A stretch of 20,575 bases of DNA, taken from positions 1-20,575 of IMG/VR virus record IMGVR_UViG_3300017730_000129. One strand, 5' to 3'. The notes under the pieces were generated by a model. That model saw nothing but the letters and a program-made list of their open reading frames with translations, did not search any database and was not told where the DNA came from. Origin of the DNA: a virus. The position numbers and the translations under genes were made by a program. The first letter of the stretch is position 1. The number at the start of each line of letters is the position of its first letter. This document shows, piece by piece, positions 1-6,959 of this stretch.

Positions 1-392
1 AAACCATTATTGTCATAGGCTATTTCTGTATTTGGATCAATAATTAAATTACCACCTGCAACATCGTCACCTGCGCCTGGCTTCCATCTAAAACGGATTT
101 CACCAGTTGCTGCGAAGCCTCTAGTTGCGTCATGCCCAGCAAGTCTTGCAAGTCCATGAATTGATTCAGGCTGTTGAGCTGTATAAATATTCTGTTCAAC
201 AGTAGAGTCCTCTATATAGAACAAGAGCATCTCATTCATTTCAGCCATTACCTCAAGGATTTGAGAAAATGGACTTGCCGTTGTAAAATAATTTCCGGCT
301 TTCTTATAAACTCTACTTAAATAAGACCTTGTGTCAGATACAATGTCTCCCGCAGTAGCTCTAGCCTTATCTAAAAATTTAAAATCTGCCAT
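1..392 (-). CDS. 6: Baseplate wedge protein, gp6-like (partial; runs off the left edge)
   Basis: The reading frame starts at ATG 390-392 and stays open to base 1, giving the first 130 residues of a longer protein. It begins MADFKFLDKARATAGDIVSD and contains a helical stretch (SPFSQILEVMAEMNEMLLFY) followed by an HGLARLAGHDATRGFAATGEI segment. An early helical region followed by an 'R-aG.....ra..G.i' segment is typical of baseplate J/gp6 wedge proteins, which form the ring around the hub in T4-type baseplates. T4 gp6 is about 660 residues, so most of this protein lies outside the window. It follows gp25 by 11 bases, and a gp25-gp6 neighbourhood is usual in contractile tails. The assignment comes from the N-terminal pattern and the gene order. 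Confidence 0.72.
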   Translation of the reverse strand, partial: MADFKFLDKARATAGDIVSDTRSYLSRVYKKAGNYFTTASPFSQILEVMAEMNEMLLFYIEDSTVEQNIYTAQQPESIHGLARLAGHDATRGFAATGEIRFRWKPGAGDDVAGGNLIIDPNTEIAYDNNG

Positions 393-403
393 TCTTTAAT
401 CTT

Positions 404-760
404 TTAATTTACATAAACACCAACTAAATATTTAGTGTCTACTTCTATGTTTATTTGAGCAATATCTCTAACTTCTCCTCTTGTAAATTCAACATCGACT
501 TTAGTGCCATATTTATTTGCAAGTGGACAATATATTTCTATTTGATCTTCTATTGCTTTTTTAACTTCAAATTCATTAAAATTAAAACTGTATATCATTT
601 TTTCAAGGTCTGCTCCAAATCCACTCTTTCCTAAAACATCTCCTTTATTTGTAAAAAGAAGAGTCTCAATCTGAATTAAAAGTTGACTTAATTCATTTTC
701 AACATCAACTCCTTTTGCATCAAAGTTTGGATCACCTATTGTTTTTATATACAGTTCCAT
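404..760 (-). CDS. 25: Baseplate wedge protein, gp25-like
   Basis: This 118-residue protein has the length and layout of the gp25/GpW-like wedge family (T4 gp25 is 132 residues). A glycine-rich segment, KSGFGADLEKMIYSFN (about residues 45-60), precedes a helix (EFEVKKAIEDQIEIYCP) and then two strands (TKVDVEFTRGEV and AQINIEVDTKYLVGVYV). In T4 and other contractile systems gp25 is part of the core wedge bundle that clamps gp6 and nucleates sheath assembly. The classic Glu-Pro-Arg core motif is not obvious here; IEIYCPLANKYG occupies the expected place. The gene starts 19 bases after the neck gene ends, behind a CAG + AT-rich leader like those of the spike and hub genes. Confidence 0.78.
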   Translation of the reverse strand: MELYIKTIGDPNFDAKGVDVENELSQLLIQIETLLFTNKGDVLGKSGFGADLEKMIYSFNFNEFEVKKAIEDQIEIYCPLANKYGTKVDVEFTRGEVRDIAQINIEVDTKYLVGVYVN

Positions 761-779
761 TAATTATTTATCTGTTTTT

Positions 780-1625
780 TTATGAGTGCATCATCCAATC
801 TACACCTTCATCTCCTTTAATCTCTTCAAGTACTCTTTCCATTTCCTCATCTCCCATGGATTTAATGCCATCATAATCAATCTCTACACCACCTGGTAAA
901 GAGAATTTAAAGACTCCTAATTTAGCACCAACTGCCTGTTTTACTTTAGCTGCAACATATCTAAAAAATATTTCATCATTATATAATGCGCAGTTTTCAA
1001 TGCTTTCATAACACTCAATAATTACATCACCCTTTGGAGTATCTCCCATAAATTTAAGTTGACCTGTTAATTGTGAGTAGTGAAAACTTAAAGGGTTTTC
1101 TAGGATTTGACGAGCCATATCAAAATAACTTTGATTAATTACATAATATTGAAGTTCTTCTGCAGATTCTGCTGCTCCCGTTCCTGCAAATGAATTACTA
1201 AAAAACATTTTTTCAATATTAAAATCTGCTCCACCTGCAAATCTTAAATCTAATCCACTTCCACCTGTATTCCAACCAGAAGCAAGGTCATACACTCCAT
1301 ATATTGAAAAGACTTCACCAGCACCTGATGTTGCATTTTCCTTTGGAAAGTTTAAAGTTCTAGTTGTCTTAAAACTTTGACTACTAAAAACTCCATTAGG
1401 TACATGAAAATAGTTTTCTCTAAGACTATATTCGTAATTTTTTCTGAACCATTTAACGGCTCTTTTTATAACGTTTATTATTTCAGCCTGTGGCAAATTA
1501 AGAGGTATCATACATGCACCTGTTATTTCTGAACCAATTTCATTTAAGAATTCAGTTAAACAGTCTGTGCCATAATCTCTACCTTGACTTAAATCTATAT
1601 TATCGCCGCTTCTAATATCACTCAT
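780..1625 (-). CDS. 13: Neck / head-completion protein, gp13-like
   Basis: This 281-residue protein resembles T4-type gp13 (309 residues in T4), which with gp14 closes the portal after DNA packaging and forms the neck that accepts the tail. The N-terminal half has a helix (EIINVIKRAVKWFRKNYEY) followed by a 'YFHVPNGVFS' strand, matching the pattern of a helix leading into an 'xx-I-x-hP-x-x-I' strand. The C-terminal half carries the more telling signature: YNDEIFFRYVAAKVKQAVGA, then FSLPGGVEIDYDGIKSMGDE and an acidic helix ending in EEIKG. The LPGGV.idydgI segment is a good match to my recollection of gp13 proteins of marine T4-like phages. It sits between the amidoligase and gp25. A different virion adaptor is the main alternative. 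Confidence 0.65.
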   Translation of the reverse strand: MSDIRSGDNIDLSQGRDYGTDCLTEFLNEIGSEITGACMIPLNLPQAEIINVIKRAVKWFRKNYEYSLRENYFHVPNGVFSSQSFKTTRTLNFPKENATSGAGEVFSIYGVYDLASGWNTGGSGLDLRFAGGADFNIEKMFFSNSFAGTGAAESAEELQYYVINQSYFDMARQILENPLSFHYSQLTGQLKFMGDTPKGDVIIECYESIENCALYNDEIFFRYVAAKVKQAVGAKLGVFKFSLPGGVEIDYDGIKSMGDEEMERVLEEIKGDEGVDWMMHS

Positions 1626-1627
1626 TT

Positions 1628-2941
1628 TTAATTAATTTTTTTACTTGTTATTATTTCAGTACCATCAAATTCCGCCTCTTTACTTATTTGACCATGTCTA
1701 AATATACCTCCAACCATTTTACCTTTAAATACAGAATCCCATTGAAACACATAGCTATTTTTAACTTCACATGTTTGGTTAGTGTAACATGATTCTACCT
1801 TAGAATCTTCAACACTTGTACCTTGATATAAATTACATCTTTTTAAACTTGCTGTTTTTATTTGACATCTAAAAATATCACAAAAACTTAAAGAACCAGA
1901 AAGTTCACAATCTACAAAATCATAATTGCTTAATTCAAAGCAAAATGGTAAACTTCCATTTCTCACTTGCACTCTACTTAAATCACTATCATAATTTATG
2001 TCTCCTTTTACTAAACCTCCATGGCTAATTAATCTTAATACCTCCATTAATATTTTAGGCCAATACATGTCTATAATTTTTTCATTATCTTTTAGATCAA
2101 CATATAGATTAATTTCCGGATAAAAGTCTTTTAATCTTCTCCAATCTTTTAGTATTTCAGTAAACTTGTGATTCCTATTAAGAATTCTTTTTAATTCTAT
2201 TAAGTTTAAATCAGTATATTTTTCTTGATTTGCAATTGCCCACATTTGTAAAACAAAGCGATCTAATAAATATAAAATATTTGTTGTTTTCTTTTCATAA
2301 TCTTTTCCGCCAATATATCTAAACTCTAAATAACCTTGTTGCAATTTTTGAAAGTTTACACCATAATATTTTTCAACAGCAAAATGAAACACATGTGGAT
2401 TTATATTTTGACCTTCATAATAATTATGGTCAATTTTGGGCATAATCCATTTTATAGACTTCGCATAAACACTATCTTTTCTATTACTAAATAACTTATA
2501 GACTTCAGTCTCATTAAATCCTAAAATAAATTTAAGAGGATCCATTTTAGAAATAAGATTACTTCTACCTGTTTTTTTAGGATCAAAACTTAAATTTAAG
2601 TGAATTGAACTTTTTGAAGTAGTATAGCCGTTTTCTTGAATCCAGCCTAATACTTTTATTATAGTATTTCTTGCAACACTATATGAAATAGGAGCAGTAA
2701 TAAGTTCTATAAGACCTTTACCTCCACTCATATCAGGTTCTAATTTATATTCATCTTTAGTTGGAACAAAGTCACTATGTGCTTTATTCTCTAATCTGAT
2801 TTTTTTACCTAATAGAGTAGAAATTTCACTTCTAACATCTTCAATCTCTTTGTCAGAATAGAATTCAAACTCTATTCCGACAAGAGAGTCTTGTAAAATG
2901 TCTTCTTTACCTTTATGTTTTGTAATTTGATATGTTAGCAT
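1628..2941 (-). CDS. Glutamine-synthetase-fold amidoligase (COOH-NH2 ligase) fused to a pentapeptide-like beta-solenoid
   Basis: The 437-residue protein has two parts. Residues about 18-215 show the landmarks of amidoligase-family, GS-like peptide ligases: a metal-binding VGIEFEF strand (E24, E26), a KLEPDMSGGKGLIELITAP segment (residues 66-84, matching the usual 'D-x-S......E-hh-o-P'), an SSIHLNLSF strand (H114, N116) and YLEFRYIGG (E206, R208). This family uses ATP to join a carboxylate to an amine. A helical linker follows, and residues about 325-428 form short repeats such as NYDFVDCELSGSLSFCDIFR that look like a right-handed beta-solenoid rich in Cys (334, 345, 354, 359, 369, 385, 391). 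Such a tail could bind a target or serve as a structural module. The gene is flanked by S1 and the neck gene and has its own late-type promoter. Substrate is unknown; the fold call is firm, the role is inference. Confidence 0.72.
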   Translation of the reverse strand: MLTYQITKHKGKEDILQDSLVGIEFEFYSDKEIEDVRSEISTLLGKKIRLENKAHSDFVPTKDEYKLEPDMSGGKGLIELITAPISYSVARNTIIKVLGWIQENGYTTSKSSIHLNLSFDPKKTGRSNLISKMDPLKFILGFNETEVYKLFSNRKDSVYAKSIKWIMPKIDHNYYEGQNINPHVFHFAVEKYYGVNFQKLQQGYLEFRYIGGKDYEKKTTNILYLLDRFVLQMWAIANQEKYTDLNLIELKRILNRNHKFTEILKDWRRLKDFYPEINLYVDLKDNEKIIDMYWPKILMEVLRLISHGGLVKGDINYDSDLSRVQVRNGSLPFCFELSNYDFVDCELSGSLSFCDIFRCQIKTASLKRCNLYQGTSVEDSKVESCYTNQTCEVKNSYVFQWDSVFKGKMVGGIFRHGQISKEAEFDGTEIITSKKIN

Positions 2942-2960
2942 GCAATATTAAATAATTATT

Positions 2961-2974
2961 TATTTATATATCAC
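2961..2974 (-). promoter_or_regulatory. Putative T4-type late promoter before the amidoligase gene
   Basis: Read on the minus strand this is GTGATATATAAATA, containing the T4 late-promoter octamer TATAAATA (2961-2968) about 20 bases before the amidoligase start. The identical 14-mer occurs at 11187-11200 before another virion gene. Late promoters of T4-like phages consist of this -10 box alone, without a -35 element. The surrounding DNA is AT-rich, but an exact 14-base match in two start-proximal spacers is hard to ascribe to composition. Confidence 0.6.
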
Positions 2975-2992
2975 ATTTATTTATTACCTAAC

Positions 2993-4192
2993 TTATTCCT
3001 TAGGCAATTTTAAGAATATTTTTTTAGTATCTTCTTCAATTTTTGTAATTAATACCTTAATACTTTGTTTAGGCTTATATGTTTTTATTTTGTCTTCACC
3101 TATTTCACTAACATGTAATAGCCCTACAACACCAGCTTCTAATTCAACAAATAACCCATAATCTTTACAAGTCTTTATAGTAGCATCAACCTCAGAAGGT
3201 ACTTTATATTTTTTATTAATTTCTAACCATGGATTCATTTCCACATCATCTCTTTGAGTTAATGTAATTTTAGAGTTTGAAATAATATCTTTAACCTTAA
3301 ATTTAATTTCTTCACCTGGTTGAATTTCTCTTTTCTTGTGTCTAACTAAAGTGTCTCCATCTAAATCATTTACATGAATCATTCCAGTTAAACATCTTGA
3401 AAATTCACAAAAAACACCATATTTAGCAGAGCCTGTTACAGTTCCAACTATTTCTTCCATTAAATCTTCTTTAAGATTTTCAATAGCATCTGGAATTAAT
3501 GTTTTAAGATAGGCTCTATGAGAAACAACCATTGTTCTTCTTTCTTTAGAAAAACTAACAGGCACAACATATATTTCTTCACCAACAACGCTTTCAAAAT
3601 CATGAAGCTTATTAATACCAGCTAAACTACCTGGCATAAAACAGTCAATACCATTAACGCTAATCATATAACCAGCATCTTCTAACATTCTTTTAACCTT
3701 TCCTACCCAAGCAGTACTCTGATCTTCAATAGCTTCTAACATTTCTTGGAAAGTAGCTCTCTTAGTTCCTTCACTAACACTACCCATTATTGGCTTTTTA
3801 TCATCATTTAACGGAGAAGTAATTATTACACTTACCTCTTCGCCAGGTTGAATGTTTTTGAATTCGCCTTCTTCTTTAGCAAGATTTACATAAACTAACT
3901 GTCTATAACCAATGTCTATGCTAGCGGTTTCTTCAGTAATTGCAAACACTCTACCCTTATACGCAGATCCATATTTAATATGAGTAATAATATCATTTTC
4001 TTCAATATGGCCTACCATCCTATTATACATGTCTTGAGCATATGGCTCTCTACTGTATACTTTATGTTTATCACTTACTACTTTTATGTGTGGATTTGGG
4101 GTTCTTAAAACTTTTGGACATGTTGACTCATATCCATCCCAATCGAAATTGCCATCTTTATCAAAAAAGTCAGCATTTTGTTTTTCTATCAT
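2993..4192 (-). CDS. Ribosomal protein bS1-like RNA-binding protein, four S1 domains
   Basis: This 399-residue protein carries four S1 (OB-fold) RNA-binding domains at about residues 76-140, 160-226, 246-314 and 333-397. The third (EEIVGTVTGSAKYGVFCEF...GMIHVNDL) and fourth (DATIKTCKDYGLFVELEAGV.GLLHVSEI) are canonical. The second contains GIDCFMPGS and TMVVSHRAYL, closely paralleling the second domain of cellular bS1. The first 70 residues include NFDWDGYE (15-22), which resembles the N-terminal 'F(N/D)WDAYE' of Bacteroidota bS1 as I remember it. Cellular bS1 has six domains, so this is a shortened copy. In bacteria S1 binds the small subunit through its N-terminal part and recruits unstructured, A/U-rich mRNA leaders. 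It sits among virion genes behind a late-type promoter box, which suggests late expression. The S1 fold is certain; ribosome binding is inferred. Confidence 0.88.
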   Translation of the reverse strand: MIEKQNADFFDKDGNFDWDGYESTCPKVLRTPNPHIKVVSDKHKVYSREPYAQDMYNRMVGHIEENDIITHIKYGSAYKGRVFAITEETASIDIGYRQLVYVNLAKEEGEFKNIQPGEEVSVIITSPLNDDKKPIMGSVSEGTKRATFQEMLEAIEDQSTAWVGKVKRMLEDAGYMISVNGIDCFMPGSLAGINKLHDFESVVGEEIYVVPVSFSKERRTMVVSHRAYLKTLIPDAIENLKEDLMEEIVGTVTGSAKYGVFCEFSRCLTGMIHVNDLDGDTLVRHKKREIQPGEEIKFKVKDIISNSKITLTQRDDVEMNPWLEINKKYKVPSEVDATIKTCKDYGLFVELEAGVVGLLHVSEIGEDKIKTYKPKQSIKVLITKIEEDTKKIFLKLPKE

Positions 4193-4221
4193 TTTTTATT
4201 TTTTTAAAGGTTAAAACTTAT

Positions 4222-4233
4222 GAATTATATATC
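4222..4233 (-). promoter_or_regulatory. Putative late-type promoter before the S1-like gene
   Basis: On the minus strand this reads GATATATAATTC, sharing GATATATAA with the two exact late-promoter copies at 2961-2974 and 11187-11200. It lies in the 48-base spacer between the 173-residue gene and the S1-like gene, 30-40 bases before the S1 start. The octamer is TATAATTC rather than TATAAATA, so it is a weaker match. Confidence 0.4.
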
Positions 4234-4240
4234 TAATTAA

Positions 4241-4762
4241 TTATTCTATTTTAACTGCACCTGGTTGAATATCAGTTCCAGATTTAGCAGCAGCCGGCTG
4301 AAATGTTATAGTGGTTCCAGTTACTACCTCATCTAATGTTGCTCCAGGATGTACTGTTATTGTAATATCTGCTTTTTTAATCTGTTCATTAATTTCATGG
4401 GCTAAATCTGCAACAATATCTTTTTCTAACCAGTCTATTATATTTTTAGAAATTTCTGCTGACATTTGTCTTGAGAACTCTCTCCACATTTCTTTTTTAA
4501 CCTTATTCATATCTTCCCCAGGTGCAGGTCTATTTGCAAGTACATGATCATCTACGCTTTTTAATGCACTGTATATACCTCCAATTGGAGTTATTAATTG
4601 ATCAGCCTCATATTCTATTTTAGTATCAGTTGGTGAAAACTCATCTCTTCTAATATTTAATGGATTTCCTCCTTCTAATCTTTCTCTAAGCAGTCCTCTT
4701 TTTACAATACTTCCGAATACTGTTTTTAATTTATTTTCTAATACGTCGTCTTCTAATGCCAT
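4241..4762 (-). CDS. Unknown protein in the baseplate gene block
   Basis: This 173-residue protein is not recognised. It has a helical middle (about residues 80-130: EDMNKVKKEMWREFSRQMSA and an amphipathic helix through ISKNIIDWLEKDIVADLAHE) and a beta-rich, Ala/Thr-rich C-terminus (ITITVHPGATLDEVVTGTTI, then QPGAVKIE). Its ATG follows the spike gene so closely that the two are separated by one base, with an AACAGAATAAA leader overlapping the end of the spike gene. That packing and its place between the spike and S1 genes suggest a small virion or baseplate-assembly protein, but the sequence itself does not show this. Confidence 0.6.
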   Translation of the reverse strand: MALEDDVLENKLKTVFGSIVKRGLLRERLEGGNPLNIRRDEFSPTDTKIEYEADQLITPIGGIYSALKSVDDHVLANRPAPGEDMNKVKKEMWREFSRQMSAEISKNIIDWLEKDIVADLAHEINEQIKKADITITVHPGATLDEVVTGTTITFQPAAAKSGTDIQPGAVKIE

Positions 4763-4763
4763 T

Positions 4764-5486
4764 TTATTCTGTTTTACTAATTTTACTTAATTCTGTTCCT
4801 GATAGAGGTACGGTCGGTGGTGTTGTAGGAAGTCCTAGATTTCCAAGGTGTGTATGTGTATTAAATAACGCTTGAAAAGTATTTCCTTTAATTACTTGTT
4901 CAAGTGCTATTTCACCAAGCTCAACCTTTGGACTATTAACATGAACTTTTTTACCTTTAACTTCTACGTCTCCATCTGTAAATACTTCAACCTTACCTTC
5001 TTGATCGGTGTGGATATGTATTTCACCGGTTTGTTTTACATTTATAAAAGGCTCTGTTTTAATTCCATCACCCATTGAAACTATTAAACCTTCATTTGGT
5101 TCATAATAGATTCTAAATTTATTATCAACATCATATACAATTGATTGTGCTTTAACAGCTTCCTCAGCACCTAATGCTTCTAATATTTCTGTTTTAAATG
5201 TATTTCTATCATTGCTGTTAATTGTATAAGTATATTCAGGGTGGTAAATGTCTCCATTATCAAATTTAACAGAAACAATATCTCCTAACTTTGGGGTAGA
5301 GTAAGTTCCTATCATATTACTATTAGAAGATGTTGCCCATGGAATAGATTCAGTTGGTATTTTATCAAACTTACCATATACCATTACTCTACATCTACCC
5401 TCAAGTAAAGGGTCAGCAGTATCAACAACCTTTCCCAACCAATGAGTGTCCCTTAAATTATCTTTATATAATTCTTCAGCCTTCAT
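4764..5486 (-). CDS. 5: Baseplate central spike, gp5/GpV-like, without lysozyme domain
   Basis: This 240-residue protein has the layout of a contractile-tail spike. Residues about 12-95 form a gp5/GpV-type OB-fold (HWLGKVVDTADPLLEGRCRV ... IPWA ... GTYSTPKLGDIVSVKFDNGD). Residues about 120-195 are short alternating strands of a triple beta-helix (GEIHIHTDQEGKVEVFTDGD, VEVKGKKVHVNSPKVELGE). The C-terminus FNTHTHLGNLGLPTTPPTVP contains an HTH triplet (H211, H213) like the His-x-His iron site at the tip of P2/phi92-type spikes. T4 gp5 has a lysozyme domain between OB-fold and helix; here nothing fits between them, so this spike should pierce without digesting peptidoglycan. It follows the 48-residue gene and precedes the 173-residue gene by one base. 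Confidence 0.85.
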   Translation of the reverse strand: MKAEELYKDNLRDTHWLGKVVDTADPLLEGRCRVMVYGKFDKIPTESIPWATSSNSNMIGTYSTPKLGDIVSVKFDNGDIYHPEYTYTINSNDRNTFKTEILEALGAEEAVKAQSIVYDVDNKFRIYYEPNEGLIVSMGDGIKTEPFINVKQTGEIHIHTDQEGKVEVFTDGDVEVKGKKVHVNSPKVELGEIALEQVIKGNTFQALFNTHTHLGNLGLPTTPPTVPLSGTELSKISKTE

Positions 5487-5501
5487 ATATTATATATTCT
5501 G

Positions 5502-5648
5502 TTAATCTTCTGACCAATTTCTTAGAGTTTCTTCTATTTCTACTCTATAGTTTAAATAAAATTGAATGTCTTCAGGAGACTCCATGACTTCTCCGCACAC
5601 GATTCTTTTAGCAAAATTTATTATTTTAAGTCTGTGTTCAGGATTCAT
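5502..5648 (-). CDS. Small unknown protein between two baseplate genes (48 residues)
   Basis: A reading frame from ATG 5646-5648 to TAA 5502-5504 fills what would otherwise be a 164-base gap. It encodes 48 residues, starting MNPEHRLKIINFAKRIVCGE and ending VEIEETLRNWSED. The start lies 2 bases before the upstream gene's stop, and the stop lies 15 bases before the spike gene. Such packing is normal for this genome. The composition is ordinary for a folded, mostly helical protein with an acidic C-terminus. No family is recognised. It could be a baseplate-assembly factor; position is the only hint. Confidence 0.65.
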   Translation of the reverse strand: MNPEHRLKIINFAKRIVCGEVMESPEDIQFYLNYRVEIEETLRNWSED

Positions 5649-5650
5649 AT

Positions 5651-6958
5651 CTAACGTACATTTCCTAGGTTAGCATCATTCTCACTACTTCTTTGAGGAT
5701 ATATGTTATCAGAATTAAGTGAAGATTCTTCAGTAGTTTCTGGAAAGACATTATCTGATCTAAGCGGAGATTTTTCTGGAGTATCATTAAATATTTTAGT
5801 ACTTTTTAATGCAACTTCAGGGTTAGTTGCTGGGAAAAGATTATCATTAATATCTGCACCTACTCCTCCTAATTCTCTTTGATCGTCTCTTCCTAACAGT
5901 GGTTTAATAGCATTTATAGAACCTGAATTAAAGACATCTTGTAGGTTTGATAGAGTATTTGCACCATATACGTTACCTAAAAGAAGTCTGCCTTTTAAAT
6001 TATCTAAAGTTCTTTCAGCTGCTCCAATCGCTGCATTACCTAATTGATTTCCTGCGTCAACTGCTGCTGCAAGACCTTTAGTTGCAAGATCATTTAAAAT
6101 ATCATTGTCAAATGTACTTAATGGATCTGCGTCTTTATAATTAAAGGCGTTTAAATATTCTACTTCAGATATACTTGCACCTTGATAATAAAAACACATT
6201 TTATGTTTTACAGGGGTAGATATGTCAACATTGCTTATTTCACTAAACATTTTACTACCATTATCCCAATCAAATTTACAATTATCTAAACGTGTAACAA
6301 ATCTTGGACCCATACCCTTAGCTTTCCAATCTAAGAGATCTGAGTCTAATCTATCTTGTACGGCTTTATAACCATCAGCTGCTGAAATATTAGTTAATTG
6401 ATCTAACGCTTCTTTTCTTTCCTTTCCACTCATTCCTTTTAATTTTTTAACCTGATCTACATTTGAATCAGCTCCAATAAATGGTACAAAGTTTCTTATT
6501 TCTTGCACATGCACATAAACCCTAAATTTTCTTAAATTACCTGGTAAAACTTCGACATATCTATTAGTGTCTATAACACAGCTTCTATATAAATCAAATA
6601 TACCTGAAATTGTAAAATCAAGAGTGTCTAAACAATCTATTTCTATTTTAGCATCTGCATAACCATAAGGGTCTTTCATTGCACCGTAAGAGTGTGCGGA
6701 TTCTAGGCCTGTAATACTTTGCCAAAACCATGGCATTTCTAAATTAATCTTTTTTAAATACTTTACAAACTGTTCTAGTTTTTTAGCTCTAGCCTCATCT
6801 CCATAAACGTCTCTTAAAAAGGCAGCAGCTTTACCATTAAACAACGGAGAGCCAGAACCAGTCCAATCGAATATTAAGAAAAAACTTAAAAAAGTTGGCT
6901 CATCATAAGGGTGTCCTCCTCTAGCTTTTGTAAATCTGTTTTTATTTCCTTTTAACAT
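5651..6958 (-). CDS. Tail/baseplate structural protein, possibly tube-junction type
   Basis: This 435-residue protein lies between the hub and spike genes. The N-terminal part contains EPTFLSFFLIFDWTGSGSPL and an aromatic segment (MPWFWQSITGLESA). A central segment, DTLDFTISGIFDLYRSCVID, leads into NRYVEVLPGNLRKFRVYVHV, a 'P.NLR.F...v.v.E' pattern seen in tail-tube-like and tube-initiator proteins of contractile phages. The C-terminal 130 residues are Asn/Asp/Ser-rich and probably extended, with a repeated 'SDNVFPETTEESSLNSDNIYPQ' theme. I infer a baseplate or tube-junction protein (the gp48/gp54 role in T4), since the hub-spike neighbourhood is specific to tails. No catalytic motif is visible. 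The exact counterpart is uncertain. Confidence 0.55.
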   Translation of the reverse strand: MLKGNKNRFTKARGGHPYDEPTFLSFFLIFDWTGSGSPLFNGKAAAFLRDVYGDEARAKKLEQFVKYLKKINLEMPWFWQSITGLESAHSYGAMKDPYGYADAKIEIDCLDTLDFTISGIFDLYRSCVIDTNRYVEVLPGNLRKFRVYVHVQEIRNFVPFIGADSNVDQVKKLKGMSGKERKEALDQLTNISAADGYKAVQDRLDSDLLDWKAKGMGPRFVTRLDNCKFDWDNGSKMFSEISNVDISTPVKHKMCFYYQGASISEVEYLNAFNYKDADPLSTFDNDILNDLATKGLAAAVDAGNQLGNAAIGAAERTLDNLKGRLLLGNVYGANTLSNLQDVFNSGSINAIKPLLGRDDQRELGGVGADINDNLFPATNPEVALKSTKIFNDTPEKSPLRSDNVFPETTEESSLNSDNIYPQRSSENDANLGNVR

Positions 6959-6959
6959 T

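Noticed and set aside
4042-4236. Plus-strand reading frames inside minus-strand genes (for example 4042-4236, 8666-9085, 12963-13241, 15464-15691)
   Set aside because: All lie opposite well-supported minus-strand genes, and their products are rich in Leu, Ser and Phe, as expected from the reverse complement of AT-rich Lys/Glu-rich genes. They have no recognisable domains.
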